Below, in pieces: positions 30,674-38,791 of a DNA stretch of 64,000 bases. Source of the stretch: Croceicoccus gelatinilyticus (GTDB lineage Bacteria > Pseudomonadota > Alphaproteobacteria > Sphingomonadales > Sphingomonadaceae); NCBI RefSeq assembly GCF_018398395.1, contig NZ_JAHCBF010000002.1, positions 62,001 through 126,000 on the forward strand, in the 5' to 3' direction. Below the pieces are notes generated by a model. It was not told the DNA's origin, ran no database searches, and saw nothing but the letters and a program-made list of their open reading frames with translations. Position 1 is the first letter of the stretch; each line of letters begins with the position of its first letter. A program made the translations under genes and the position numbers.

Positions 30674-30699
30674 TGTGAACGTTCATGTGAACGTTATCA
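30674..30699 (-). promoter_or_regulatory. Tandem LacI-type operators in the glucan TBDR promoter
   Basis: Two AACGTT-centred sites lie 12 bp apart: TGTGAACGTTCATG (30674-30687) and TGTGAACGTTATCA (30686-30699). The second is identical over 14 bp to the site before the GH3 gene. They are 59-84 bp upstream of the TBDR start. The second sits just downstream of a TTGACA element, as expected for repression. Confidence 0.7.
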
Positions 30700-30706
30700 A
30701 GCATCG

Positions 30707-30712
30707 TGTCAA
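30707..30712 (-). promoter_or_regulatory. Consensus -35 element of the glucan TBDR promoter
   Basis: The minus strand reads TTGACA at 30712-30707, a perfect -35 hexamer. No good -10 is seen at 16-18 bp (CACATG with a 17-bp spacer). The LacI-type operator occupies the space between -35 and start. Confidence 0.4.
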
Positions 30713-30761
30713 CAGGGCGTCATATTGCCTGCCACCGCTTCTACAGGGTGTGGCTAAGGTG

Positions 30762-32669
30762 TCACTCCTCTTTGGGTTCGATCCGCGCCAGCAGGGCCTC
30801 CACCTCGACCTGGCCGCCGACTTTTGCCGCCAGATCAGCGACTTTGCCGTCGAACGGGGCCGTCAGCGCGTGCTCCATCTTCATGGCTTCCAGAACCATC
30901 AGGCGCTGGCCTTCCTTCACTTCGTCACCTTCGGCAACGTCGAGCGCGAGGACTTTGCCCGGCATCGGCGCAAGGATGTCGCCATCGTGGGCCGAACCAT
31001 GGCCCGACCCGCGCATGACGGTGTCGAAGCCATATCCCATGCCATCGGCAAATACGACGACATGGTCGCCATGAGCATAGCCGGTGACCAGCGTATCGTC
31101 CGTAGAGAAGAAGTCGGGCGTCACATCGCCCACGGCAGTGCTGTCCGCCTCTGCCGCCGCGAGGTCGAGCACGCGCCCTTCCCCGCGATGCGAGAGCCAC
31201 ACGTTGCGGCGCGCCGGCGCATTGAGGCGGAAGCCTGCAAGGTCGCCATCCGCATCGCCATAGGCAATGCGCGCCGCGACGTTCCAGACCATGTCGTCCG
31301 CCTCGCCATCGGGGACCAGTTCGTCGCCGTGGCGCGCGATGAAGCCGGTATCGAGCTTCGCGTCGCGGAAATCCTCTGCATCGAGCGCGCGGACAAGGAA
31401 GCCCGCATTGGTCCGCACCGGCCAGACTTCGGTGTCGGCGAGCGAGGCGACCAGATCGTCGATCGCGGTATCACGGTCCTCTGCATGGCAGACGACCTTG
31501 GCGATCATGGGATCGTAGAACGGCGAGACCTGTCCGCCTTCCTCGACGCCGGTTTCGATGCGGGTGGCAAGGCCGAACGACAGGTGATCGAGCCGCCCCG
31601 TGCTGGGCAGGAAGCCGCTGGCAGGGTCTTCGGCGTAAAGGCGTGCCTCGATCGCGTGGCCGTTGATCGACAGTTCGTCCTGACCCTTGGGGATGATCTC
31701 GCCGCTGGCGACGCGGATCTGCCATTCGACCAGGTCGACGCCGGTGATTTCCTCGGTCACCGGATGTTCGACCTGAAGGCGGGTGTTCATTTCCATGAAC
31801 CACGTGCGGTCGGCGCGTAGCCCTTCACTGGCATCGGCGATGAACTCGATCGTGCCCGCGCCTTCGTAGTTCACGGCTTGCGCAGCCTTGACCGCAGCGG
31901 CGCAAATCGCCTCGCGCGTTTCGGAGTCCATGCCGGGAGCGGGCGCTTCCTCGATCACTTTCTGGTGACGGCGCTGAAGCGAGCAGTCACGCTCGAACAA
32001 ATGGACGACGTTGCCGTGGCTGTCGCCGAAGACCTGCACTTCGATATGGCGGGGCGAGAGGATGAACTTCTCGATCAGGACGACGTCGTTGCCGAAACTC
32101 GCCCGCGCCTCGCGACGGCAGGATTCGAGCGCGGCCATGAACTCGCCCTCGGCATCGACCTTGCGCATCCCCTTGCCGCCGCCACCTGCAACCGCCTTGA
32201 TCAGCACGGGATAGCCGATCGCGTCCGCCTCGGACTTCAGCCGCTCGTCCGACTGGTCGTCGCCCATGTAGCCCGGCGTGACCGGCACGCCCGCCTCCGC
32301 CATCAATGCCTTGGCCGCGTCCTTCAGGCCCATGGCATTGATGCTGGCAGGCTTGGGCCCGACCCAGACAAGCCCTGCGTCGAGCACGGCCTGCGCAAAG
32401 GCAGCGTTCTCTGACAGGAAGCCGTAGCCGGGGTGGATCGCCTCTGCGCCGGTTTCCTTCGCGGCGGCAATGATGCGGTCACCGATCAGATAGCTTTCGG
32501 CAGCAGGCGACGGGCCGATATGCACCGCCTCGTCCGCCATGCGAACGTGGAGCGATTTTGCATCGGCATCGGAATAGACCGCAACCGTGCGGATACCCAT
32601 GGCACGCGCGGTGCGAATGACGCGGCAGGCGATCTCGCCGCGATTGGCGATGAGGATTGATTTGATCAT
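30762..32669 (-). CDS. liuD: Methylcrotonyl-CoA carboxylase biotin subunit
   Basis: A 635-aa biotin-dependent acyl-CoA carboxylase alpha subunit. The biotin carboxylase domain has SILIANRGEIACRVIRTAR, the ATP-grasp loop AVAGGGGKGMRKV and FMEMNTRLQVEHPVTEEITG. The biotinyl domain at the C-terminus carries LEAMKMEHAL, with the Lys to be biotinylated. The pairing with an acyl-CoA carboxylase beta gene and isovaleryl-CoA dehydrogenase makes 3-methylcrotonyl-CoA the likely substrate, in leucine breakdown; propionyl- or geranyl-CoA is less likely. The start overlaps the stop of the 48-aa gene (ATGA). Confidence 0.93.
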   Translation of the reverse strand: MIKSILIANRGEIACRVIRTARAMGIRTVAVYSDADAKSLHVRMADEAVHIGPSPAAESYLIGDRIIAAAKETGAEAIHPGYGFLSENAAFAQAVLDAGLVWVGPKPASINAMGLKDAAKALMAEAGVPVTPGYMGDDQSDERLKSEADAIGYPVLIKAVAGGGGKGMRKVDAEGEFMAALESCRREARASFGNDVVLIEKFILSPRHIEVQVFGDSHGNVVHLFERDCSLQRRHQKVIEEAPAPGMDSETREAICAAAVKAAQAVNYEGAGTIEFIADASEGLRADRTWFMEMNTRLQVEHPVTEEITGVDLVEWQIRVASGEIIPKGQDELSINGHAIEARLYAEDPASGFLPSTGRLDHLSFGLATRIETGVEEGGQVSPFYDPMIAKVVCHAEDRDTAIDDLVASLADTEVWPVRTNAGFLVRALDAEDFRDAKLDTGFIARHGDELVPDGEADDMVWNVAARIAYGDADGDLAGFRLNAPARRNVWLSHRGEGRVLDLAAAEADSTAVGDVTPDFFSTDDTLVTGYAHGDHVVVFADGMGYGFDTVMRGSGHGSAHDGDILAPMPGKVLALDVAEGDEVKEGQRLMVLEAMKMEHALTAPFDGKVADLAAKVGGQVEVEALLARIEPKEE

Positions 32670-32812
32670 GAATTGGCTATCCAGAAAACGACTGCGACGA
32701 TAGCGACGACAAGGATCATCTTCCCGGCAAAGGCCCAGATCATCCAGCGCGGCATGCCCGCATTGGCAGGACGCTGGCTTGCAGGGTTCGGGGCGGATTG
32801 ATCCTCGCTCAT
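32666..32812 (-). CDS. Small single-span membrane protein (48 aa) in the liu operon
   Basis: A 48-residue product starting at 32812: a hydrophilic, Pro/Ser/Asn-rich N-terminus, then a hydrophobic segment MIWAFAGKMILVVAIVAVVF ending in WIANS. Its start is 4 bp after the liuB stop, with AGGA about 10 bp before the ATG at the very end of liuB. Its stop overlaps the liuD start. Such tight coupling on both sides supports a real gene. I do not recognise its family. It might anchor or regulate something in the membrane, but no function can be assigned. Confidence 0.7.
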   Translation of the reverse strand: MSEDQSAPNPASQRPANAGMPRWMIWAFAGKMILVVAIVAVVFWIANS

Positions 32813-32816
32813 CGCG

Positions 32817-34418
32817 TTACATCCTGAACACGCCGAAGGGCGCACGGTCGGGGATCGGGGCTTCGAGTGCGGCGGCAAAGGCGAGGCCCAGCACGTCGCG
32901 GGTCTGGGCCGGATCGATCACGCCGTCGTCCCACATGCGCGCGGTGGCGTAGTAGGGGTTGCCCTCGTCCTCGTACTTCTGGCGGATCGGGGCCTTGAAT
33001 TCCTCGGCTTCCTCCGCGCTCCACTTGTCGGCATCGCGGTGGACGGTGGCGAGCACGCTGGCCGCCTGTTCGCCGCCCATGACCGAGATGCGGCTGTTGG
33101 GCCACGAGAACAGGAAGCGCGGCTGATAGGCGCGGCCCGCCATGCCGTAATTGCCCGCCCCGAAGCTGCCGCCGATCAGCACCGTGATCTTCGGCACTTG
33201 CGCCGTGGCGACCGCGGTCACCAGCTTCGCGCCGTGCTTGGCGATGCCCTCGGCCTCGTACTTGCCGCCGACCATGAAGCCCGAAATGTTCTGCAGGAAT
33301 AGCAGCGGAATGCGGCGCTGGCACGCCAGTTCGATGAAGTGCGCGCCCTTTTGCGCGCTTTCCGAAAACAGCACGCCGTTGTTAGCAAGGATCGCGACCG
33401 GCATCCCGTGGATGTGGGCAAAGCCGGTGACGAGCGTATTGCCGTAAAGCGGCTTGAACTCGTGAAATTCGCTGGCGTCGACAATGCGCGCGATCACTTC
33501 GTGCACGTCATAGGGCGCCCGCACGTCGTCAGGGATGATTGCGTAAAGCTCGTCCGCGTCGTACCTCGGCGCAGCGGCGGCCTGCAGGTCCAGCTTCGCG
33601 CCTTCGTTCAGGCCAAGGTGGCTGACGATATCGCGCACAATGGCCAGCGCGTGTTCGTCGTTTTCAGCCAGGTGATCGGCCACGCCCGACTTGCGGGTAT
33701 GAAGATCGCCGCCGCCAAGATCCTCGGCGCTGATCTCCTCGCCCGTCGCGGCTTTCACCAGCGGCGGTCCGGCAAGGAAGATCGTACCCTGTTCACGCAC
33801 AATCACGGTCTCGTCGCTCATCGCCGGAACGTAGGCGCCGCCGGCGGTGCAACTGCCCATGACGCAGGCGATCTGCGGAATGCCCATCCCGCTCATCCGC
33901 GCCTGGTTATAAAAGATGCGGCCGAAGTGGTCGCGATCGGGGAAGACTTCCGCCTGATAGGGCAGGTTCGCGCCGCCGCTGTCGACGAGGTAGATGCAAG
34001 GCAGGCGGTTTTCTTCGGCGATCTCCTGCGCGCGAAGATGCTTCTTCACCGTCATCGGGTAATACGATCCGCCCTTCACGGTCGGATCGTTGGCAATGAT
34101 CATGCACTGGCGGCCCGACACGACACCGATACCCGCGATCATGCTGGCCCCGTGCACGTCGCCTTCGTACATGCCATTCGCGGCAAGCTGGCCAACCTCG
34201 AGGAACGGCGCACCTGGATCGAGCAAGCGTTCAACGCGGTCACGCGCCAACAGCTTGCCGCGGGCAACGTGGCGTTCGCGGTGGCGTTCTGCGCCGCCCA
34301 GCGAAGCCTCGGCCACCTTGGCGCGCAGTTCGTCTGCCAGCGCCTTGTTATGCCTGGCTCGTGCCTGCGCCTCCGGCGATGACAGGTCCAGCTTCGAATT
34401 GAGAACAGGTGCGCTCAT
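32817..34418 (-). CDS. liuB: Methylcrotonyl-CoA carboxylase carboxyltransferase subunit
   Basis: A 533-aa carboxyltransferase subunit. [69 protein letters not shown] and [16 protein letters not shown] are characteristic of 3-methylcrotonyl-CoA carboxylase beta (LiuB/MccB) as opposed to propionyl-CoA carboxylase. It acts with LiuD to form 3-methylglutaconyl-CoA. The start overlaps the stop of the 97-aa membrane-protein gene (ATGA). Confidence 0.94.
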   Translation of the reverse strand: MSAPVLNSKLDLSSPEAQARARHNKALADELRAKVAEASLGGAERHRERHVARGKLLARDRVERLLDPGAPFLEVGQLAANGMYEGDVHGASMIAGIGVVSGRQCMIIANDPTVKGGSYYPMTVKKHLRAQEIAEENRLPCIYLVDSGGANLPYQAEVFPDRDHFGRIFYNQARMSGMGIPQIACVMGSCTAGGAYVPAMSDETVIVREQGTIFLAGPPLVKAATGEEISAEDLGGGDLHTRKSGVADHLAENDEHALAIVRDIVSHLGLNEGAKLDLQAAAAPRYDADELYAIIPDDVRAPYDVHEVIARIVDASEFHEFKPLYGNTLVTGFAHIHGMPVAILANNGVLFSESAQKGAHFIELACQRRIPLLFLQNISGFMVGGKYEAEGIAKHGAKLVTAVATAQVPKITVLIGGSFGAGNYGMAGRAYQPRFLFSWPNSRISVMGGEQAASVLATVHRDADKWSAEEAEEFKAPIRQKYEDEGNPYYATARMWDDGVIDPAQTRDVLGLAFAAALEAPIPDRAPFGVFRM

Positions 34419-34708
34419 TCAGGGGCAACCTTCTTGCGAAATGGTGAGTTGTTGCGGGTTCGTGGAAAAATCAGGTGGCGGAAGACGCCGACGATGTTGA
34501 TGCCGAGCAGGCCGACGTTCTGCCAGCCAATGCCTGCACCTTCATCATTCAGGAAACCCCACGCGATCAGCGCGATCGAACTGGTGACGAAAAGCACGAA
34601 TGCCCAACCCGTAATCCGCTCTCCAAGATTCAGCGAGACGAGGAACGCAGCGACAAGCGCGGCTCCCGCCCCGTAATATTGCAAAGCGGTAAGGGTGGAC
34701 TCGTTCAT
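34415..34708 (-). CDS. Small three-span membrane protein (97 aa) in the liu operon
   Basis: A 97-aa protein starting at 34708, with three probable membrane helices: [37 protein letters not shown] and [19 protein letters not shown] basic tail follows ([12 protein letters not shown]). The start overlaps the liuA stop and its stop overlaps the liuB start (both ATGA), so it is translated in the middle of the operon. The size and topology recall three-helix half-transporters, but I see no decisive motif and do not assign a family. Confidence 0.75.
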   Translation of the reverse strand: MNESTLTALQYYGAGAALVAAFLVSLNLGERITGWAFVLFVTSSIALIAWGFLNDEGAGIGWQNVGLLGINIVGVFRHLIFPRTRNNSPFRKKVAPE

Positions 34709-35868
34709 CCCTTCATCAGCTCCCGTCCGATCAGCATGCGCCTGATCTCGTTCGTGCCAGCCCCGATATCGAGCAGCTTCGCATCGCGAAGGAACCGTTC
34801 GACCGGCCAGTCGGTGGTGTATCCTGCACCGCCCAATGCCTGAACAGCCTCGCCAGCGGCACGAAAAGCGTTCTCGCTGGCCAGAAGTATCGCTCCGGCG
34901 GCGTCGAAGCGGGTGGTCTGCCCCGCGTCGCAAGCCTTGGCGACGGCATAGGAATAGGCGCGCGCCGATTGCAGGCCGACATACATGTCGGCGATCTTCG
35001 CCTGCATCAGCTGGAACTCGCCGATCGGGCGGCCGAACTGCTTGCGTTCGCGTACGTAGGGAATGACAACGTCGAGGCAGGCCTGAATGATGCCGAGCTG
35101 CACACCCGAAAGCACGACACGTTCGTAATCGAGCCCGCTCATCAGGACTTTCACGCCTTCGTCGACCCCGGCCATCACGTTTTCATCCGGCACGAAGCAG
35201 TCGTCGAAGACCAGTTCGGATGTGGGCGAACCGCGCATGCCCATCTTCTCGATCTTCTGGCCGATGGAGAAGCCTTCGAAGTCCTTTTCGATCAGGAAAG
35301 TCGTGATGCCGCGCGGGCCAGCATCCGGGTCGGTCTTGCCATAGACGACCAGCGTGTCGGCATAGGGTGCGTTGGTGATCCAGAACTTGGTGCCGTTCAG
35401 GACCCAGCCGCCATCAGCCTTGTTGGCGCGCATCTTCATCGACACGACATCGCTGCCCGCGCCCGCCTCGCTCATCGCCAGCGAACCGACGTGCTCGCCG
35501 CTGACCAGCTTGGGCAGGTACTTCGCCTTCTGCGCGTCGCTGCCCCAGCGGTGGATCTGGTTAACGCACAGGTTCGAGTGCGCGCCGTATGACAGGCCGA
35601 GCGAGGCGCTGGCGCGGCTCACTTCCTCAACCGCGATCAGGTGATCGAGATAGCCGAGGCCAAGGCCGCCGAACTCTTCCGACACGGTCACGCCGTGCAG
35701 GCCAAGTTCACCCATCTGCTGCCACAGCGCGTCACGGGGAAACCAGTCATCGCGGTCGATGCGGTCTGCCAGCGGCATGATCTGTTCATCGGCAAAACGC
35801 GCGACGGTGTCGCGGATCATCGTAGCGCTTTCGCCCAGCGCGAAATCGAATTCGGGAGTGGCTCGCAT
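34705..35868 (-). CDS. liuA: Isovaleryl-CoA dehydrogenase
   Basis: A 387-aa acyl-CoA dehydrogenase that oxidises isovaleryl-CoA to 3-methylcrotonyl-CoA using FAD and ETF. SLGLSYGAHSNLCVNQI is characteristic of isovaleryl-CoA dehydrogenases, and the catalytic Glu is in the position seen in that family, SGLDYERVVLSG. AMSEAGAGSDVVSMK and ALGGAGYTTDWPVERFLRDAK are FAD/substrate-site signatures. It is the first structural gene of the liu run; liuC- and liuE-like genes are not in the window. A LysR gene lies 119 bp upstream on the same strand, with a LysR-type palindrome between. Confidence 0.95.
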   Translation of the reverse strand: MRATPEFDFALGESATMIRDTVARFADEQIMPLADRIDRDDWFPRDALWQQMGELGLHGVTVSEEFGGLGLGYLDHLIAVEEVSRASASLGLSYGAHSNLCVNQIHRWGSDAQKAKYLPKLVSGEHVGSLAMSEAGAGSDVVSMKMRANKADGGWVLNGTKFWITNAPYADTLVVYGKTDPDAGPRGITTFLIEKDFEGFSIGQKIEKMGMRGSPTSELVFDDCFVPDENVMAGVDEGVKVLMSGLDYERVVLSGVQLGIIQACLDVVIPYVRERKQFGRPIGEFQLMQAKIADMYVGLQSARAYSYAVAKACDAGQTTRFDAAGAILLASENAFRAAGEAVQALGGAGYTTDWPVERFLRDAKLLDIGAGTNEIRRMLIGRELMKG

Positions 35869-35954
35869 GCAATCCTACCCAGGGAGTGTTCTTGTCTGCC
35901 CCCTTCCTACCGGACTGGCAGGCGGGAGAGAAATTGGAAGTCGGAGCGGATCAT

Positions 35955-35971
35955 CATAGAAAAAATCTATG
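35955..35971 (-). promoter_or_regulatory. LysR-type box upstream of liuA
   Basis: CATAGAAAAAATCTATG is a palindrome with 6-bp arms and an A5 centre, containing the T-N11-A core and fitting ATAG-N7-CTAT. It is about 90 bp before the liuA start. A matching box lies at the LysR start (36859-36873). Confidence 0.65.
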
Positions 35972-35987
35972 ACAACACCTTCTCTGG

Positions 35988-36860
35988 TCAACGAGCCTTG
36001 GCCGCAAAGCGTTCCGCGATGTCTGCTGCAACCGTGCGGCAGGCCTCGGCTCGCTCGTCCGTCAGCCAGGCCGGATCGGCGCGCAGGCCCAGCGTACGGG
36101 TGAAATCGTACCCCTCGAGCTCCACCGGCTCGATCCCCTCGCGCCGGTGGGACAGCGGCGCGGTCGTGATGCCGAGCCCTGCCGCGACCATAGCCATGCA
36201 CCGTTCCTCGCTCTCGCTGCGTAGCGAGAAACGCGGGCGGACGTGAAGCCGGGTGAAGAACGTGCTGGTACGGTCGAGCAATTCGCAGGACCGACGCGCG
36301 ATCATGACTTCTGAACCCAGCGTTTCGGGCTCGACCACTGCTTGCCCTGCCAGCCGGTGCGATGACGGCACGAACAGGACATAAGGCTCGCTGATCAGCG
36401 GGATCGCGCCATCATCCTCGTCGCGCAGCAGCCCCAGCATCATGTCCACCCGCCCGCTGGCTAGCGAGGCGCGTAGTTCGGAATCGGTGCCCTCGACCAG
36501 CTCAATAGAGAACGCCTCGCCCAATCCGGCCAACACCGCCTCCAGCAGGGGCGCGGCCACCGACCGGATGACGCCCAGCTTCAAGGCGGGCCAATCGGTC
36601 TGCGCGCTGGCTCCGAACCCGTCGACGGCGCGAAAATTACGGTCCAGCTCGCGCGCCAGCGGGAGAAAACGCCCACCCGCTTCGGTCAGCCGCACGTGCC
36701 TCCGGTCGCGCACGAAGAGCCGCGATCCCACCATGCGTTCAAGGTCCGCGATGCCCGCCGAAAGCGTCGGCTGCGTCACGCGGATGCGACCGGCGGCCTG
36801 CGTGAAGCTGCCGGTTTCGACTACGGCGAGAAACTGGCGGATATGTGAACGCTTGATCAT
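35988..36860 (-). CDS. LysR-family transcriptional regulator
   Basis: A 290-aa LysR regulator. The winged helix spans RQFLAVVETGSFTQAAGRIR and VTQPTLSAGIADLERMVG, followed by the usual RDRRHVRLTEAGGRFLPLA. The effector domain follows (LKLGVIRSVAAPLLEAVLAGL, GRVDMMLGLLRDED). Position and operators suggest it controls itself and the liu operon. Its start codon is overlapped by one box, which suggests autorepression. OxyR's redox-Cys motif is absent. Confidence 0.9.
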   Translation of the reverse strand: MIKRSHIRQFLAVVETGSFTQAAGRIRVTQPTLSAGIADLERMVGSRLFVRDRRHVRLTEAGGRFLPLARELDRNFRAVDGFGASAQTDWPALKLGVIRSVAAPLLEAVLAGLGEAFSIELVEGTDSELRASLASGRVDMMLGLLRDEDDGAIPLISEPYVLFVPSSHRLAGQAVVEPETLGSEVMIARRSCELLDRTSTFFTRLHVRPRFSLRSESEERCMAMVAAGLGITTAPLSHRREGIEPVELEGYDFTRTLGLRADPAWLTDERAEACRTVAADIAERFAAKAR

Positions 36861-36873
36861 AGGAAAAACCTAT
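36859..36873 (-). promoter_or_regulatory. LysR-type box overlapping the LysR start
   Basis: ATAGGAAAAACCTAT has 5-bp arms and an A5 centre, the same pattern as at 35955-35971. It overlaps the LysR start codon by 2 nt, so binding would block the gene's own expression. Confidence 0.65.
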
Positions 36874-36893
36874 AGCCTAAGTCGGCGGCAAGA

Positions 36894-38606
36894 TCAGCCG
36901 TTCTTCTTCTTCCAGTACTGGACCTGCGCGCGGGTCATGCCGATGGCGCGGGCAGCCTGGCTGACATTGCCGCCGTGCCGGTCCAGCGCGGCTCGGACCA
37001 GTTCGTCGGTCAGGTCCTGCTGCGTCATGCCGGTGTCGAGCAGGCGCTCGCCCACCCCCTCGCCGCCGCCAGCCGCCTTGCGCGCATGATCGTGGACGAA
37101 GGCGTCGAATGTGTCGCCCGCCGTGTCGCCGCCGGTTCCGCCCAGCGTCAGGTGGTGGATGCCGATCGGCTCGTCCTCTTCGGCAAGGATGATGCCGCGC
37201 TCGATCAGGTTCTCCATCTCGCGGATGTTTCCGGGCCACGAATATTCGTGGAAATAGCGGATCACGTCGGCATCGAACCGCATCGCGCCGCGCCCGTGCC
37301 GCGCCGACAGCCGCTGCAGGAAGTGGTGGGCTAGAACCGGAATGTCCCCACGCCTTTCACGCAGCGGCGGGATGTGGACGGGAAATGTCGAAAGCCGGTG
37401 ATAGAGATCGGCGCGAAATGTGCCCCGTGCGACTTCGGCGCGAAGGTCCGCATTCGTCGCTGCGACCAGCCGCACGTCGGCCTTCAGCGGCTTCGTCCCG
37501 CCCACCCGCTCGAACTCGCCTTCCTGAAGCACGCGCAGCAGCTTGCCCTGCGCGGCGAAAGACAGCGTGCCGATCTCGTCAAGGAACAGCGTCCCGCCCG
37601 CCGCCCGCTCGAACCGGCCTGCACGGCTGGCGTCCGCGCCGGTGAAGGCGCCCTTCTCCACCCCGAACAGTTCGGCCTCCACCAGCGTTTCGGGGATCGC
37701 CGCGCAATTGAGCGCCAGCATCGGCTTTGCCGAACGGCGGCTGCGCTTGTGCAGTTCCTTGGCGAAGACTTCCTTGCCCACGCCGCTTTCGCCGAGGAAC
37801 AGGACCGGCGCCTCGGTCTGCGCCACCTTGTCAACAAGGTGCAGTACCGCGTTGAAGCCGGACGATGCCCCGACGATGGAGCGTGAACCGATGTGGAGGT
37901 CCGCATCGGGCGCCGCTTCCTTGCGCGCCGGGCGGCGGCTGTAGGTCTCTGCCCGGAACCAGCGCAGTTCGGCGTCGGCATCCTCCCACTGGTCGGCGGG
38001 CTTGCCGACGAGGAAGCAGCGGTCGTGCCCCATGGCGACGCATTCGAGTTCGCGGAACACCATCGGCTTGCCGAAGAAGGTACTGGCGAAACCCGCCGCA
38101 TAGCCGCACTGCTGCCAGCCCGCCGGATGCGCGCCGACGCCCATTTCCTTGAGATGCGACTGGCACTCGGCCGAATTGTGCCAGACATATTCGCCGTAGA
38201 AATTGCCGTTCGCAAAATCCGCCTCGAACGCCAGTTCGTCCACCCGCACCGCGCCTTTCAGCGCATGGAGCTGCGGCCCTGCCTTGTAGACGTCGAGCAT
38301 GTCGCGGTCGCTGCGCAGTTCCTGCGCCATCTGCGCGTCGGTCACCCCGATGCCATAGCCGATGCGCGACAGCACGCCCCTGGCCCGTTCGTAACCCAGA
38401 GCCCAGATCAGCTCGCGCCGCATCAGCGCAAGGCCCAGATCGTCGGTCAGCACCATGCGCCGGTTGCCCAGCCGGATCTCGGCATGTTCGGGGTCGAAGT
38501 GGAAACTGTCGCGAAGATCGGCGATGGACGACATCTCGGCAATGCCGAGCGCGCCTTCGCGAAAGCTCTGCCCCAGCGATGCCGACGGTTTGCCCTTGGG
38601 CGGCAT
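36894..38606 (-). CDS. Sigma-54-dependent activator, XylR/DmpR type, paired with a Rieske oxygenase
   Basis: A 570-aa enhancer-binding protein. The N-terminal XylR_N/V4R sensor spans about residues 30-230. The AAA+ domain has Walker A (FLGESGVGKEVFAKELH), the sigma-54 contact loop GAFTGA, Walker B (GGTLFLDEIG) and YSWPGNIREMENLIER. A Fis-type helix-turn-helix ends it (GNVSQAARAIGMTRAQVQYW). GGAGAG precedes the ATG. In the zinc site of phenol sensors three ligands are present (ELEC, then C-x7-C), but the first Cys is Gly (GWQQC), with a Cys four residues later. It is divergent from the Rieske gene, its probable target. Confidence 0.92.
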   Translation of the reverse strand: MPPKGKPSASLGQSFREGALGIAEMSSIADLRDSFHFDPEHAEIRLGNRRMVLTDDLGLALMRRELIWALGYERARGVLSRIGYGIGVTDAQMAQELRSDRDMLDVYKAGPQLHALKGAVRVDELAFEADFANGNFYGEYVWHNSAECQSHLKEMGVGAHPAGWQQCGYAAGFASTFFGKPMVFRELECVAMGHDRCFLVGKPADQWEDADAELRWFRAETYSRRPARKEAAPDADLHIGSRSIVGASSGFNAVLHLVDKVAQTEAPVLFLGESGVGKEVFAKELHKRSRRSAKPMLALNCAAIPETLVEAELFGVEKGAFTGADASRAGRFERAAGGTLFLDEIGTLSFAAQGKLLRVLQEGEFERVGGTKPLKADVRLVAATNADLRAEVARGTFRADLYHRLSTFPVHIPPLRERRGDIPVLAHHFLQRLSARHGRGAMRFDADVIRYFHEYSWPGNIREMENLIERGIILAEEDEPIGIHHLTLGGTGGDTAGDTFDAFVHDHARKAAGGGEGVGERLLDTGMTQQDLTDELVRAALDRHGGNVSQAARAIGMTRAQVQYWKKKNG

Positions 38607-38719
38607 AGGTCTCTCCGGTGTCTATTCTTATGCAAACAGACTTACCGGTGGTGTCGAATTTTCTCCAATACCTTATGCACGCACCGTCGAAACCCTAGGG
38701 GATGCATGCATCCGCGCAA

Positions 38720-38736
38720 TTGGCACGCCCCTTGCT
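38720..38736 (+). promoter_or_regulatory. Sigma-54 promoter of the Rieske oxygenase gene
   Basis: TTGGCACGCCCCTTGCT is a full match to the -24/-12 consensus TGGCAC-N5-TTGCW, 56 bp before the start codon. A 14-bp palindrome, GGATGCATGCATCC (38700-38713), lies just upstream. The divergent gene at 36894-38606 encodes a sigma-54 activator. Confidence 0.88.
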
Positions 38737-38791
38737 GATCCCTTTCCCAGATGCCGCGCATGACGTGACGCGGCCTTGGGAGAGACCAGAC

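Noticed and set aside
34415-34708. The 97-aa three-helix protein as a SemiSWEET or PnuC transporter
   Set aside because: Size and topology fit, but the conserved PQ/PN motif of SemiSWEET and the PnuC signature are not seen.
35988-36860. The LysR regulator could be OxyR, since ATAG-N7-CTAT resembles the OxyR half-site
   Set aside because: The redox-active Cys motif of OxyR is absent and the neighbours are leucine-degradation genes, not peroxidases.
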